NCBI GenBank assembly: GCA_023439305.1
Contig: JAEXOO010000035.1
Span: 186,001-250,000, forward strand
Direction: 5' to 3'
Source: Pseudomonadota bacterium
Lineage (GTDB): Bacteria; Pseudomonadota; Gammaproteobacteria; Burkholderiales; Burkholderiaceae_B
DNA length: 64,000 nt
Numbering within the stretch: the first letter of the stretch is position 1; every line of letters begins with the position of its first letter. This document shows positions 33,331 to 42,817 of this stretch, in pieces. The notes under the pieces were generated by a model. It ran no database searches. It was not told where the DNA came from and worked only from the letters and a program-made list of their open reading frames with translations. The translations under genes and the position numbers were made by a program.

Positions 33331-34983
33331 ATGCGTGAAAACCACCCCATCACCCCACATGAAACTCAGGTGCCCGACAAGGTCTACCTGATCTCGAAAA
33401 CAGACCTGCAGGGCCGCATCACCTACGCCAACCCGGCATTCATCGAGATCAGCGGCTACCCGCACGACGAACTGATCGGGGCTCATCACCATATCGTGCG
33501 CCATCCGCACATGCCCGCCCTGCTGTTCCAGGACTTGTGGCAAACCCTGAAACAACAGCGCCCCTGGTCCGGCCTGATCAAGAACCGGCGCAAAGACGGC
33601 GGGTTCTACTGGGTCAAGGCGCGCGTCATTCCCTTGCTGGAAAACGGCAAAGTCAATGGTTATGCCTCAGTGCGGGTGCGCCCCAGCGCCCAGGAAATCC
33701 ACGAAGCCGAACGGCTGTACCAGGCCATCAACGAACAGGGCCTGCATGGCTTTCGCATCCGCGAAGGCCAATTGCAGAGCACCGGCTGGCGCGCGGCCGC
33801 CCGTACGCTGCTGCAACCCTTGAACCGCAGCCTGCGCGCCAGCCTGCTGCGCTTCGGCCTGCTGACCGGCGGACTGCTGGCCCTGTGCGCCACGTTGCTG
33901 ATCGGCAGCGGCGCCTCCGCCTCGTACCTGGCCGGCGGGCTGGCTGCCCTGGGCACCGCCGGCCTGATCACCCTGAGCTATGGCTGGGTAGTATCCCGAC
34001 GCATGATGCAGCCCTTGCACAGCGCTACGCACCTGGCGCAGCAGATCGCCACCGGCAACTTGCTGATCGAACTGAATCCGCAACACACCCGCAGCCAGGA
34101 AGTCGCCCAGCTCTACTTCTATATGGACATGATGCGCAAAAGCCTGCTGGGCCTGGCGCGCGATGTGCATCAGGGCATACAGGCGTCCCTGGATGTCTCC
34201 ACCCGGCTTGAGGATGGCAACCAACAGCTTTCCAGCCGCACCTGCGCCCAATCCGGGTCCCTGCAACGCACAGCCGCCAGCATGGAGCAACTGACCATCA
34301 CGGTACAGCAAACCGCCGACAACGCTCGCCTGGCCAACCAACTCGCCGACCAAAGCCTGTCCACGGCCCGGCGCGGGGGCGAAGTCATGCAGGACATGGT
34401 CAACACCATGCAAGACATCCACAACAGCTCCGAGCGCATCGGCGACATCGTCACCCTGATTGAAGGCATCGCCTTCCAGACCAACATCCTGGCGCTGAAC
34501 GCCGCCGTAGAGTCCGCGCGCGCCGGCGAAGCCGGCCGCGGATTCGCCGTGGTTGCCGGAGAGGTGCGCAGCCTGGCACAGAAAAGCGCCCAGGCCGCCG
34601 GCGAAATCAAAGCGCTGGTGGATGACTCTTTGCAGCGCATGGCCGCCGGCGCCCGCCATGCCGACCGGGCCGGCGCGACCATGGACGAAATCATGCAATC
34701 CGTCTCCGACGTCACCCACCTGATCAACGAGATCTCCACCGCATCCAACGAACAGGCCAGCGGCCTGGCCCAGATCAACGATGCCGTCTCCACCATGGAC
34801 CGAGACACCAACGACAATGCCGATCTGGCCCGCAGCCTGGGACACACCGTCAGCCAACTGAGCCAGCAGGCGCTGGAACTGAAGCTGTCCATCCAATTGC
34901 TGAATACCGGCCATGGCCGCAGCACCTATGCGCCCGACCCCGCTGCCACGCAGGAACCCATTCCTTTGCTCAAGGTGGCCTGA
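33331..34983 (+). CDS. aer: PAS-type methyl-accepting chemotaxis protein (Aer-like), copy 2
   Basis: The 550-residue protein matches copy 1 domain for domain: PAS (ISKTDLQGRITYANPAFIEISGYP), membrane segments near 170-215, HAMP-like linker and the hairpin EGIAFQTNILALNAAVESAR. The start at 33331 aligns with copy 1 (MRENHPIT versus MRKNFPIT); the ATG at 33292 would add 13 unmatched residues. The PAS histidine-containing stretch HHHIVRHPHM differs from HNIVRHPDM of copy 1, so the two may differ in cofactor tuning. It has its own sigma-28 promoter. Confidence 0.87.
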   Translation: MRENHPITPHETQVPDKVYLISKTDLQGRITYANPAFIEISGYPHDELIGAHHHIVRHPHMPALLFQDLWQTLKQQRPWSGLIKNRRKDGGFYWVKARVIPLLENGKVNGYASVRVRPSAQEIHEAERLYQAINEQGLHGFRIREGQLQSTGWRAAARTLLQPLNRSLRASLLRFGLLTGGLLALCATLLIGSGASASYLAGGLAALGTAGLITLSYGWVVSRRMMQPLHSATHLAQQIATGNLLIELNPQHTRSQEVAQLYFYMDMMRKSLLGLARDVHQGIQASLDVSTRLEDGNQQLSSRTCAQSGSLQRTAASMEQLTITVQQTADNARLANQLADQSLSTARRGGEVMQDMVNTMQDIHNSSERIGDIVTLIEGIAFQTNILALNAAVESARAGEAGRGFAVVAGEVRSLAQKSAQAAGEIKALVDDSLQRMAAGARHADRAGATMDEIMQSVSDVTHLINEISTASNEQASGLAQINDAVSTMDRDTNDNADLARSLGHTVSQLSQQALELKLSIQLLNTGHGRSTYAPDPAATQEPIPLLKVA

Positions 34984-35189
34984 CCGATCCGAAGTAGTCC
35001 CGGCCACGGGCTGGACGCGGCTCAGTCCCACTCCCTGCGAGGATGTCGCGCACCTGACACAGAATGGCGTACCGCTTGCCCTTCAGGCCGGCATATGATG
35101 CACTCAGGTCTTGACCTGTGCGCGCTTTCCATCCGGCCTGCACCCTTGAACCGGGACCTTCGCGCACCCTTATCCTGGGAGAACATGCC

Positions 35190-35717
35190 ATGCCCGACGC
35201 CCTGGAATTACATTACGCCATCGCCCCGTGCGACTTCGGCCTGCTGCTGGCGGCCCAGCATGGCAAAAAACTGATTTACGCCTGCCTGGGTGACGATGCG
35301 GCGGCCATGCGCGCCGAACTGCAGCACCATTTTCCTGATGCGCTGCTCCACGATACGGCGGCCGATAAAATCCCCGCGCTGAAAAAACTCACGGATTACC
35401 TGCATGCGCCCAAGAAAGCACCGGACATCCCCCTGGAGCTGCACGGCACCGAATTCCAACTGAAGGTGTGGGATGTCCTGCGCCACATCCCGCCCGGCCA
35501 GACACGCAGCTACGCCGACATCGCCCGCGCCATCGGCGAACCCTCCGCCACCCGCGCCGTCGCGCGCGCCTGCGCCAGCAATCCCATCGCCCTGCTCATC
35601 CCCTGCCACCGCATCCTGCGCAGCGACGGAGGCATCACCGGCTACCGCTGGGGCGTGGAGCGCAAGAAAGCCATCATCAAACACGAAAAAGCGTTTGCGG
35701 AATCCTTACGACCGTAA
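35190..35717 (+). CDS. ogt: Methylated-DNA-protein cysteine methyltransferase
   Basis: The 175-residue protein has the alkyl-acceptor motif IPCHRI with C139. A DNA-binding part precedes it (VWDVLRHIPPGQTRSYADIARAIGEPSATRAVARACASNP would cover it, residues about 93-132). It removes alkyl groups from O6-alkylguanine by moving them to its own cysteine. GGGAG precedes the ATG at 35190. The last codons and the stop codon lie inside the first palindrome of the hipBA operator array (35701-35722). Confidence 0.93.
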   Translation: MPDALELHYAIAPCDFGLLLAAQHGKKLIYACLGDDAAAMRAELQHHFPDALLHDTAADKIPALKKLTDYLHAPKKAPDIPLELHGTEFQLKVWDVLRHIPPGQTRSYADIARAIGEPSATRAVARACASNPIALLIPCHRILRSDGGITGYRWGVERKKAIIKHEKAFAESLRP

Positions 35718-35722
35718 GGATT
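35701..35722. promoter_or_regulatory. hipBA operator 1, overlapping the ogt stop codon
   Basis: AATCCTTACG-AC-CGTAAGGATT is a perfect palindrome with 10-bp arms. It includes the final codons and stop of ogt. Confidence 0.75.
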
Positions 35723-35750
35723 TTGAATTTTTTCAACGTAAAAAAAACAA

Positions 35751-35774
35751 AAATCCTCACGACTGCGAGGATTT
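35751..35774. promoter_or_regulatory. hipBA operator 2
   Basis: AAATCCTC (35751-35758) and GAGGATTT (35767-35774) flank ACGACTGC. The centre is 51 bases from operator 1. The inner bases pair less well than in the other two. Confidence 0.7.
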
Positions 35775-35801
35775 ATTGTCAAATTCCTATTTCAATCTTA
35801 A

Positions 35802-35823
35802 AATCCTCACAATCGTGAGGATT
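35802..35823. promoter_or_regulatory. hipBA operator 3, covering the hipB ribosome site
   Basis: AATCCTCAC (35802-35810), AATC, GTGAGGATT (35815-35823). The GAGG inside the right arm is the likely ribosome site of hipB. The centre is 50 bases from operator 2, so all three sites lie on nearly the same face of the helix. Confidence 0.75.
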
Positions 35824-35827
35824 ATCC

Positions 35828-36094
35828 ATGCAAATACCCATCAATGAAGCTGGAGACATCGGGCAAGTGGTACGCGCCAGCCGTAAAGCCCAGCAAATTC
35901 GTCAAGATGACGCCGCAGGCAGTATCGGCGTCAGTGAAAACTTCCTAGGCAAGATCGAGCGTGGCAGCGACACCGTGCAGTGGGGCAAGCTGTTCCAGGT
36001 TCTGGAGGGACTGGGCATCCGCATCCTGGTTGACGTACCGGACAGTGTCGATCCCTATCTGAACCCAGACCAATCTGCACGCAAACATCCATGA
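35828..36094 (+). CDS. hipB: HipB-type antitoxin and repressor
   Basis: The 88-residue protein is a Cro/CI-type helix-turn-helix protein (QQIRQDDAAGSIGVSENFLGKIERG, residues about 20-44). HipB binds HipA and represses the operon by binding spaced palindromes; three such palindromes precede this gene. Its last bases overlap the hipA start (ATGA), as in other hipBA pairs. Confidence 0.88.
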   Translation: MQIPINEAGDIGQVVRASRKAQQIRQDDAAGSIGVSENFLGKIERGSDTVQWGKLFQVLEGLGIRILVDVPDSVDPYLNPDQSARKHP

Positions 36095-37398
36095 GCGAAC
36101 GAACGCTGTTGGCCTCTATCAATCAGACTCCTGTTGGCACTCTGCAAGAAGCCAAGGGTCTGTGGAGCTTTCAGTACTCACGTCCCTGGCTGGAACAGCC
36201 TCAACGTTTTGCTCTCAGCCCCCACTTGCCGCTAACGCCCGATACCCTGATAGACGGCGCCAGCCAACGTCCGGTGCAATGGTACTTTGATAACTTGCTT
36301 CCAGAAGAACATCAACGTATTTTGCTGGCCAACGACGCCCGATTAAATCCCGCTGATGCATTTGGTTTGCTGGCTTGGTACGGCGCCGAATCCGCAGGCT
36401 CATTGAGCTTGTTATCTCCAGATGCCGCCCAGCAAGCTACAGGATCATTGCAGCCTTTGCCGGACGCCGAACTGGAAGGACGCATCCGCCGACTGCCCAA
36501 AACCCCGTTGACCCATACCGCCGTCAAACGCATGTCATTAGCGGGCGCACAGCATAAATTAGCCGTTGTGCTGCAAGACAATGTGCTGTTTGAACCCGCT
36601 GGTGCCACACCCTCCACCCACATCCTGAAACCCAACCATCCCGACGAAGACTACCCGCATTCCGCCATCAATGAGTGGTTTATCATGCGCCTTGCCAAAC
36701 GGCTTCGACTGGACGTACCTGACATATATCGACGTTATGTTCCTTCCTCTGTCTACCTGATCCAGCGATTCGATCGGATGACGAGCCCTCAAGGCTGGCA
36801 ACGCCGCCATGCAATAGATGCCTGTCAACTATTGGGACTAGATCGCAGCTTCAAGTACAGCCAAGGCAGCATGGATAGCCTGGCGTCTTTAGCCAACGCC
36901 TGTCGCAGTCCCGCCGTTGCCAGATCACGCCTGTTTACATGGCTGGTATTCAATATGCTCATCGGCAACAGTGACGCACATCTGAAGAACCTGAGCTTCC
37001 TGGTGTCGCACGAGGGCGTTCAATTGGCGCCGTTCTACGATCTACTCAGCATTGCCACATACGATTCGCGGGCCTTTGATCAGCCTGGCTGGCCGGACCA
37101 AACGCCACTGGCCTGGCCCATTCTGGGCGCGGTACGCTTCTCAGACATCCACAGAGGACTGCTGTTAGAGGCAGGAGCCGTCTTGAACCTGGCAAAAAAC
37201 ACGGCGGAACGCCTTCTGGAAAACATCCGTAGCCGTATTGAACAGGAAGCTCAAACACTCTACGACGAACTTCAAGCGGACAACACACGCCTTATCCAAG
37301 CAAAGCCGACACTTTCAGCCACGCTGGCAGGAGAGTCTCGTTGTCTTCGAGCAATTCAACATACCGTCATCAAAGACATGGTCCAACGGCTAGCGTGA
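36091..37398 (+). CDS. hipA: HipA-type serine/threonine kinase toxin
   Basis: The 435-residue protein has the HipA N-terminal domain (LLASINQTPVGTL to PLTPDTLIDG) and the kinase core. The core shows MSLAGAQHKLAVVL near 150, the phosphate-loop-like GATPSTHILKPN, the catalytic IGNSDAHLKNLSF near 290 and the metal-binding PFYDLLS near 313. E. coli HipA phosphorylates glutamyl-tRNA synthetase and causes persistence; the target here is not known. All catalytic residues are present, so the toxin is probably active and held by HipB. Confidence 0.88.
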   Translation: MSERTLLASINQTPVGTLQEAKGLWSFQYSRPWLEQPQRFALSPHLPLTPDTLIDGASQRPVQWYFDNLLPEEHQRILLANDARLNPADAFGLLAWYGAESAGSLSLLSPDAAQQATGSLQPLPDAELEGRIRRLPKTPLTHTAVKRMSLAGAQHKLAVVLQDNVLFEPAGATPSTHILKPNHPDEDYPHSAINEWFIMRLAKRLRLDVPDIYRRYVPSSVYLIQRFDRMTSPQGWQRRHAIDACQLLGLDRSFKYSQGSMDSLASLANACRSPAVARSRLFTWLVFNMLIGNSDAHLKNLSFLVSHEGVQLAPFYDLLSIATYDSRAFDQPGWPDQTPLAWPILGAVRFSDIHRGLLLEAGAVLNLAKNTAERLLENIRSRIEQEAQTLYDELQADNTRLIQAKPTLSATLAGESRCLRAIQHTVIKDMVQRLA

Positions 37399-37403
37399 CT
37401 AAA

Positions 37404-38720
37404 TTACACCACCCCAAGCATCACCAGCCCGTGCAACGCCACCCCCACCAGGCCACCCACCAAGGTGCCGTTGAAACGGATATATTGCAGATCCGTACCG
37501 ACCGTCAGTTCCAGTTCTCGCACCAGTTGACGGTCGTCCCAATTGCGCACCGTGCGCGAAATATGATCCTTCGCGCCCTCGCGCAGATGCTCGGCCAGTC
37601 CTGCGGCGGCGGACAACATATGGTCGTTCAGGGTAGTCCGTAATTGTGCATCCTGCTCCAGCCGCCGCCCCAGATCCAGGGCCAGTTGCTGCAAATGCGT
37701 CGCGACTGCAGAGTCTTCTTTATCCAGGTCCGAACGCAAGGCCCGCATCACCTCGCTCCATACACCGTCTATATACGCACCCACCTCCTGGTGGTGCACA
37801 AGCCGCTGCTTGATGAACTCCACCTGCTCCATCAGATCAGGATCTTGTCCCAGGCGCTGTATATAAGATTGGACCCAACGCTCGTAATCCTGGCGCAATT
37901 CATGCTCAGGCTGGCTCAGGATGCTCTGCACCTCGTCCACCAGCGCGCGCGCCAGACGATCCGCCAGCTTGCCGGACAGATCATCCACCGAGGTCACCAC
38001 CCCGACCACTTTCAACAGACTGGGCCACTCCCGCTCGGCATAGCGCAACACGATTGCCGCCACCCGCTGCTTGACCTTCTCGTCGCCCAGGTAGTCCCCC
38101 AGCCGCTGCAGCACCTCGCTCAAAAGCCGTTGATGCCGGCCGTCGCGTGTCAACAGCCCCAGTATTTCAGAGGCCGAGCCCGCCAGATTCAAACGCAGCA
38201 GATAGGAACGCACGCCATCCGTCAGGGCCTGCTTGACGCTTTGCTCGTCCAAAAGGCGCAGCGCTTCCCGCAGCCCCGTCTGCATATAAGCGGCCACCGC
38301 CCGACTCTGCTCTGGCCTGGACAGCCATTGCCCCAGGCGTGCAGCCGGATCCAAAGCGCGCAACTTATCCAGAATAGTTTTGGAATCCAGAAAGTGATCA
38401 CGCACGAACACACCTAGACTGTCACCCAGGCTGTTCTTCTTGTTGGGAATGATAGCCGTGTGCGGCAAAGGCAGGCCCAGCGGCCGCTTGAACAAGGCCA
38501 CCACCGCAAACCAGTCCGCCAGCGCCCCCACTGTGGCCGCCTCGCTGAACGCGCGCAGCCACGGCCAGAAAGCCGGCCACGGCGCAGACGAGCCTTGCCG
38601 CAGCATGGCGTGGCTCAGCAGGAACAAGCCGACCGTCACCGCCAACAGCGCCAGGGCGTTGAGCTTCATTTTGCGCAGGCGGCGTTCGGGGGTAGACAAA
38701 GAAGAGGGTGTTTTTGACAT
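37404..38720 (-). CDS. DUF445-family membrane protein
   Basis: The 438-residue protein has two N-terminal membrane segments (ALLAVTVGLFLLSHAML and a second near residue 60 in ATVGALADWFAVVALF), the family block PLGLPLPHTAIIPNKKNSLGDSLGVFVRDHFL, and a long helical domain. A final hydrophobic segment (GTLVGGLVGVALHGLVMLGVV) closes it. DUF445 proteins are inner-membrane proteins of unknown function. It converges on hipA with a five-base gap. Confidence 0.82.
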   Translation of the reverse strand: MSKTPSSLSTPERRLRKMKLNALALLAVTVGLFLLSHAMLRQGSSAPWPAFWPWLRAFSEAATVGALADWFAVVALFKRPLGLPLPHTAIIPNKKNSLGDSLGVFVRDHFLDSKTILDKLRALDPAARLGQWLSRPEQSRAVAAYMQTGLREALRLLDEQSVKQALTDGVRSYLLRLNLAGSASEILGLLTRDGRHQRLLSEVLQRLGDYLGDEKVKQRVAAIVLRYAEREWPSLLKVVGVVTSVDDLSGKLADRLARALVDEVQSILSQPEHELRQDYERWVQSYIQRLGQDPDLMEQVEFIKQRLVHHQEVGAYIDGVWSEVMRALRSDLDKEDSAVATHLQQLALDLGRRLEQDAQLRTTLNDHMLSAAAGLAEHLREGAKDHISRTVRNWDDRQLVRELELTVGTDLQYIRFNGTLVGGLVGVALHGLVMLGVV

Positions 38721-38875
38721 AGACGAAACCGCAGCTTGCTTGACGCTCTATAAAAGAGCTGTTTCATTGAAGCGGCAGCGCTGTAGGCCGGCTCCATCAC
38801 TCGATAAGCATTGTCAAACGACAATGCAGCCCTTGTAAACCACTTGCCGGCATACGAGGAGCTCAGATTCAAAAC

Positions 38876-38907
38876 GCAACAAGCCAGCCCGAGGGCTGGC
38901 TTGTTGC
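38876..38907 (-). terminator. Terminator of flagellin A
   Basis: GCAACAAGCCAGCC (38876-38889), loop CGAG, GGCTGGCTTGTTGC (38894-38907); the minus strand continues GTTTTG. The stem is identical to that behind flagellin B at 44677-44708. Confidence 0.85.
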
Positions 38908-38954
38908 TGGCTGAGTGCCCCCGAGTACAACCAGGGGCGAGCGCTATGCCTTAA

Positions 38955-41144
38955 TTAACGCAGCAGCGACAGCACGGTCTGTGGAACCTGGTTGGCCTGG
39001 GCCAGAACCGAGGTGCCGGCCTGTTGCAGGATCTGAGCGCGGGTCATGTTGGAGACTTCGACAGCGTAGTCGGCGTCTTCGATACGCGAACGAGCAGCAG
39101 ACAGGTTGGTCACCGTGTTGTTCAGGTTCGTGATGGTCGACTCAAAACGGTTCTGAACGGCACCCAGGTCCGAGCGCAGGTTGTCGACTTGTTGCAAAGC
39201 AGCGTCCAGCGCGGCCAGCGGATCCGTCGTGCGAACCGACAGCTCCGCATCGCTACCGGTTGCCTTGGTCACAGCAACGTTGCCGGTGGCGGCGTCAGCG
39301 GTACCCAGGGTAGCCTTGGTGTACACGGCACTATCACCCGAACCGCTCTTGACGGCGTACTGCGTCGCACCGGCGGAATCAGTGTAGCTGTGCAGCGTTT
39401 CACCCGCAGCAAGACCGGTGTAATTGCCGTCCACGGCTGCGCTCACCGTGGTCACGGCTGTGCCGGTGCTAACCAGCGAGGCGTCCACAGCGGTGCTGCT
39501 GGAGTCCCAGCTGAAGGAATTGCCTGCGCTATCGGCGGTTGCCGCGTAGTACTTGCTGTCGCTGCCCTTGACCACGTAGCCGCTGCCATCAGCCAGCGCG
39601 TAGAGGCCGTCCGAGGTAACAGAGCCACCCAGGTCTTCATTGAACAGATCGTCATCAGGGTTGGCAGTGAAGCTGCCGACGGTGACACTCGTCACTGCAG
39701 AAGCACTCAGGTTACCGGGGCTGACCTGAACCAGGCCTTCGGTCGGGGTCGTCGCACGCAGATCGACTTCATAAGCGATCGTGTAGTTGGCTGCATCGGC
39801 TTTATCGCCCGTACCGTTGTACGTGAACGTGCCCTTGACCTCGTAATAATTACCGTCGTCGGCCTTGGCGGCGAACATCTGCGTCGTGACGTTGCCGGTG
39901 GTGTTGGCTTCGATGTCGTTGCGGGCAAACAGGCCGGCGCTGTAGTCGATGTTGACTGCGCGGTTATCTGGCGGGGTAGTCACGGTCGTAACTGTGGCGG
40001 TACCAGGTACGGTCGTCACGTCTGCGCCATCAAGTACGCCCGTCACAGCACCCGTTGTCTGATTGACCGTAACCTCGTAAGCACCGTTTTCAGCAGTAGT
40101 AGCGCTACCCGAGATTTCAACGTAGTACTTGCCATCAGTATCACGGCTGATATCGCCAATCGTAGCGCCGGCACCCAAATTGGAGACATCGATACCGGTA
40201 GTGGTCAAGGTAATCGGTGTAGCTGGCGCACCCAACTCGGTCACCGCCGAACCAATCGCCCCACCCGCAGTGGCAAACGTCGTGCCGATGTTAGCCGACA
40301 CCGGCAGCGAGGTGACGGCTCCGCTGCCATCAACCTGACCCGCGCCTGTGCCCACCGTCAGGGCGGTGCTGGACGAATCCCACACCCACTTGCCCGTTGC
40401 CGTGTTTTCTTCCAGCGCATAGTAGCTGCCATCGCTGCCCTTGACCGCGAAACCGCCGCCATTCACCGCATGCAGGCTGTCAACAGTCACGCCCGACGGA
40501 TTCGGACCGGGGCCGCCGGCCGGTGTGGCGCTATTGGCATTGACCACAGTGGCCGTCGTCTGGGTGCCCTTGCCGGCTGCGGCGGCCGTAATGTCGGTCA
40601 ACCCGCTGGCCGACAAAGCATTCACATTGTAGTTACCCAGGCCCAGCGTGCTGGAAGTGATGGTTTTCAGGTTGACATCGATGGTTTCGTTGTCGTGTGC
40701 GCCGACTTGCACCTTCAGGGTGTTGTCGGCGGCCAGCACTTTCACGCCGTTAAATTTGGTTTGTTCGGAAACACGGTTGATTTCATCTAAACGCTGCTTG
40801 ATTTCGGCCTGAATGGAGTCCAGATCCGATTGCGAATTGGAGCCCGTGGCGGCTTGCACAGACAAATCACGAACACGCTGCAGATTATTGTTGATTTCGT
40901 TCAACGCGCCTTCGGTCGTCTGGGCGATAGAGATGCCGTCGTTGGCATTGCGGGCGGCTTGCTTCAGGCCATTGATGTTGGCGGTGAAGCGGTTGGCGAT
41001 GGCCTGACCGGCGGCGTCGTCTTTGGCGCTGTTGATGCGTTGGCCGGAGGACAGACGTTCGATAGCTTGGCCCAGCGCGCCTTGGGATTTGGTCAGATTG
41101 CCCTGGGCAACCAGTGACAGGTAGTTGGTATTGACAATCGACAT
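38955..41144 (-). CDS. fliC: Flagellin A, unusually long
   Basis: The 729-residue protein has the conserved flagellin N-terminus (SIVNTNYLSLVAQGNLTKSQ, to about residue 175) and C-terminus (last about 90 residues, ending QVPQTVLSLLR). Between them lies a very large Thr/Ala/Gly/Asp-rich variable region. In it a module with VKGSD-x2-YYA and WDSSSTA occurs twice (about 222-283 and 508-575), a sign of internal duplication. Flagellins are exported through the flagellar type III system and build the filament. The start is set at 41144 to match flagellin B. No sigma-28-type promoter was found within 250 bases upstream. Confidence 0.9.
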   Translation of the reverse strand: MSIVNTNYLSLVAQGNLTKSQGALGQAIERLSSGQRINSAKDDAAGQAIANRFTANINGLKQAARNANDGISIAQTTEGALNEINNNLQRVRDLSVQAATGSNSQSDLDSIQAEIKQRLDEINRVSEQTKFNGVKVLAADNTLKVQVGAHDNETIDVNLKTITSSTLGLGNYNVNALSASGLTDITAAAAGKGTQTTATVVNANSATPAGGPGPNPSGVTVDSLHAVNGGGFAVKGSDGSYYALEENTATGKWVWDSSSTALTVGTGAGQVDGSGAVTSLPVSANIGTTFATAGGAIGSAVTELGAPATPITLTTTGIDVSNLGAGATIGDISRDTDGKYYVEISGSATTAENGAYEVTVNQTTGAVTGVLDGADVTTVPGTATVTTVTTPPDNRAVNIDYSAGLFARNDIEANTTGNVTTQMFAAKADDGNYYEVKGTFTYNGTGDKADAANYTIAYEVDLRATTPTEGLVQVSPGNLSASAVTSVTVGSFTANPDDDLFNEDLGGSVTSDGLYALADGSGYVVKGSDSKYYAATADSAGNSFSWDSSSTAVDASLVSTGTAVTTVSAAVDGNYTGLAAGETLHSYTDSAGATQYAVKSGSGDSAVYTKATLGTADAATGNVAVTKATGSDAELSVRTTDPLAALDAALQQVDNLRSDLGAVQNRFESTITNLNNTVTNLSAARSRIEDADYAVEVSNMTRAQILQQAGTSVLAQANQVPQTVLSLLR
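40948..41039. repeat. Inverted repeat arm in flagellin A
   Basis: These 92 bases match the reverse complement of 43079-43170 at 91 positions. The repeat lies in the N-terminal coding part of the flagellin genes; third-codon positions are also identical, which points to recent recombination or gene conversion. Confidence 0.9.
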
Positions 41145-41394
41145 TCCCATCCCCCCCGGTCGGAACCTTTTCTTTCAATGCTTTAACGCCAGCCAATTCC
41201 TAATATCCATAGAATTTCGAATTCTCGGTGCCTTTATTTGTGTTTTCTATTTTCCTACTCTTTTTCCTTCGCGATGCGCGCCCTTTCTAAAAACCCTATT
41301 TTTCCATTTTCAATTTCTTAAGCTTTAAACATCAATGACGTACATTTCTGTGTAGATCCGATCCTATACTGTGTTTCGCAAAATTTTTGAGTGC
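41145..41394. other. AT-rich region between flagellin A and the recombinase gene
   Basis: About 250 bases that serve as the upstream regions of two divergent genes. No TAAA-N15-GCCGATAA-like promoter toward flagellin A was found. It is clearly more AT-rich than the flanks, unlike the region before flagellin B. Confidence 0.5.
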
Positions 41395-42666
41395 ATGGCT
41401 ATGGCTCTCCATCTCCTAACCCGGCGCAGTATTGAAAATGCTCCTCCCAAGGGCAAACCCTATTCCCTGCGCGATGGCGGCAGCTTATTCCTGACCGTCA
41501 CTCCTACTGGCGGCCGTCTCTGGCATTACCGCTACCGAATCGGTGCGTCGGCCCGCGTTTTTTCTATTGGCCCCTATCCTTTCGTATCGCTCGACGGCGC
41601 TCGCCAGGAGCGTGACCGCGCCCGAGAACTGGTGCGTCAGGGCGTACATCCGCTAATAGAGCGCAAGGCCCGGATTACCCGGCAGATCGACAACAACAAC
41701 CACACTTTCGAGGTCGCCTCTAAGCTATGGCTGACAGCCAATAGCGGCTGGAGCACCAGCTATGCCGCCCAGGTTCAGAGCTATCTGGAGCGGGATGTCT
41801 GGCCTCGCATCGGCGATTTTCCTATTGCAGATATACATGTCGCCCACCTGCGCCCCTTGCTGATGGACGTGGCCAAGCGCGGACCCAGCGCTGCTCTGGC
41901 GTTGCGCCAATGGATAAGCCAGATATTTACCTATGCCGCCCAGCAAGGACTGTGCGAACAGGATCCGGCATCGCTGCTCAAACGTCTGGTCAAGCGCCCT
42001 GCGGTGCGGCACCACCCGCCCCTACCGTGGAACGAAATCGGGCGCTTTTATGGCCAACTGGAATCCTGGCAGGGAAGCAAGATGACTAAGCTTGCCCTGC
42101 GCCTGCTGGCGCTGACCTTTGTGCGCACGATCGAGCTGCGACGCGCCACCTGGGACCAGTTTGATCTGACCGACGCGTTGTGGACCATTCCCCCGTCGAA
42201 CATGAAAATGCGTCGTCCGCACATGGTTCCTCTGTCCCGCCAGGCTCTGGCTATTCTCAAGAAACTGCATGAACAGACAGGCTCAGGCCGGTACCTATTT
42301 CCCAATCAACGATCCTCTCAACGGAGCATTGGCCCTACCACGCTGAATCACGCCCTGGAGGCCATCGGCTATAAGGGCCGGTTCTCCGCCCACGGTTTTC
42401 GCTCGACCGCCACGACGCTGCTCGGTCTGCTCAGCTATCCCGAGAACCGCATCGACCTGCAACTGGCGCACATCAAGAAAGACCCGTCCCGCGCACCGTA
42501 TGACCATACGAAATACCTGAGTTCGCGACGCATGATCATGCAGGACTGGGCCGACATTCTGGACACGCTGGCCCAGGGCGACAGTCTGGATGCCTTGACT
42601 CGGCGGTTCGGCCCTTTGTCGACGCGACGCACCACCCTGTTAAGGCTGGTCGAGCGCGAGCATTGA
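41395..42666 (+). CDS. P4-type tyrosine recombinase between the flagellin genes
   Basis: The 423-residue protein has the N-terminal DUF4102-type domain (PYSLRDGGSLFLTVTPTGG, GPYPFVSLDGARQERDRAR) and the catalytic domain of P4-like integrases. R in TFVRTIELRRATW, HGFR, LAHIKK and a tyrosine in RAPYDHTKYL are all present. Such enzymes normally integrate genomic islands beside a tRNA, but no tRNA, second phage gene or att repeat is visible here. The ATG at 41395 was chosen after the GTG at 41371 and before another ATG at 41401; a GAG lies close ahead. It lies exactly between two divergent flagellin genes. Confidence 0.85.
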   Translation: MAMALHLLTRRSIENAPPKGKPYSLRDGGSLFLTVTPTGGRLWHYRYRIGASARVFSIGPYPFVSLDGARQERDRARELVRQGVHPLIERKARITRQIDNNNHTFEVASKLWLTANSGWSTSYAAQVQSYLERDVWPRIGDFPIADIHVAHLRPLLMDVAKRGPSAALALRQWISQIFTYAAQQGLCEQDPASLLKRLVKRPAVRHHPPLPWNEIGRFYGQLESWQGSKMTKLALRLLALTFVRTIELRRATWDQFDLTDALWTIPPSNMKMRRPHMVPLSRQALAILKKLHEQTGSGRYLFPNQRSSQRSIGPTTLNHALEAIGYKGRFSAHGFRSTATTLLGLLSYPENRIDLQLAHIKKDPSRAPYDHTKYLSSRRMIMQDWADILDTLAQGDSLDALTRRFGPLSTRRTTLLRLVEREH

Positions 42667-42817
42667 TCCAGACACCGGCGGAGCTCTGCACACCGCTGCC
42701 AGCCCGACCTGGACACTAAAGCCTGTCTGGCTCCTGCCGTAATCCGGACTGCATTCACGCAGACGCACGGCAGGATCCAAAGGTCACACGTATCTGAACT
42801 TTTTTCCGGATGCTCCC

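Noticed and set aside
39024..40790. A 588-codon plus-strand frame opposite flagellin A
   Set aside because: Antisense shadow of the repetitive flagellin gene, without a start signal.
41371..42666. The recombinase as part of a whole genomic island between the flagellins
   Set aside because: No tRNA, att repeat or second mobile gene lies within the 1.8 kb between the flagellin starts, so an island border cannot be shown.
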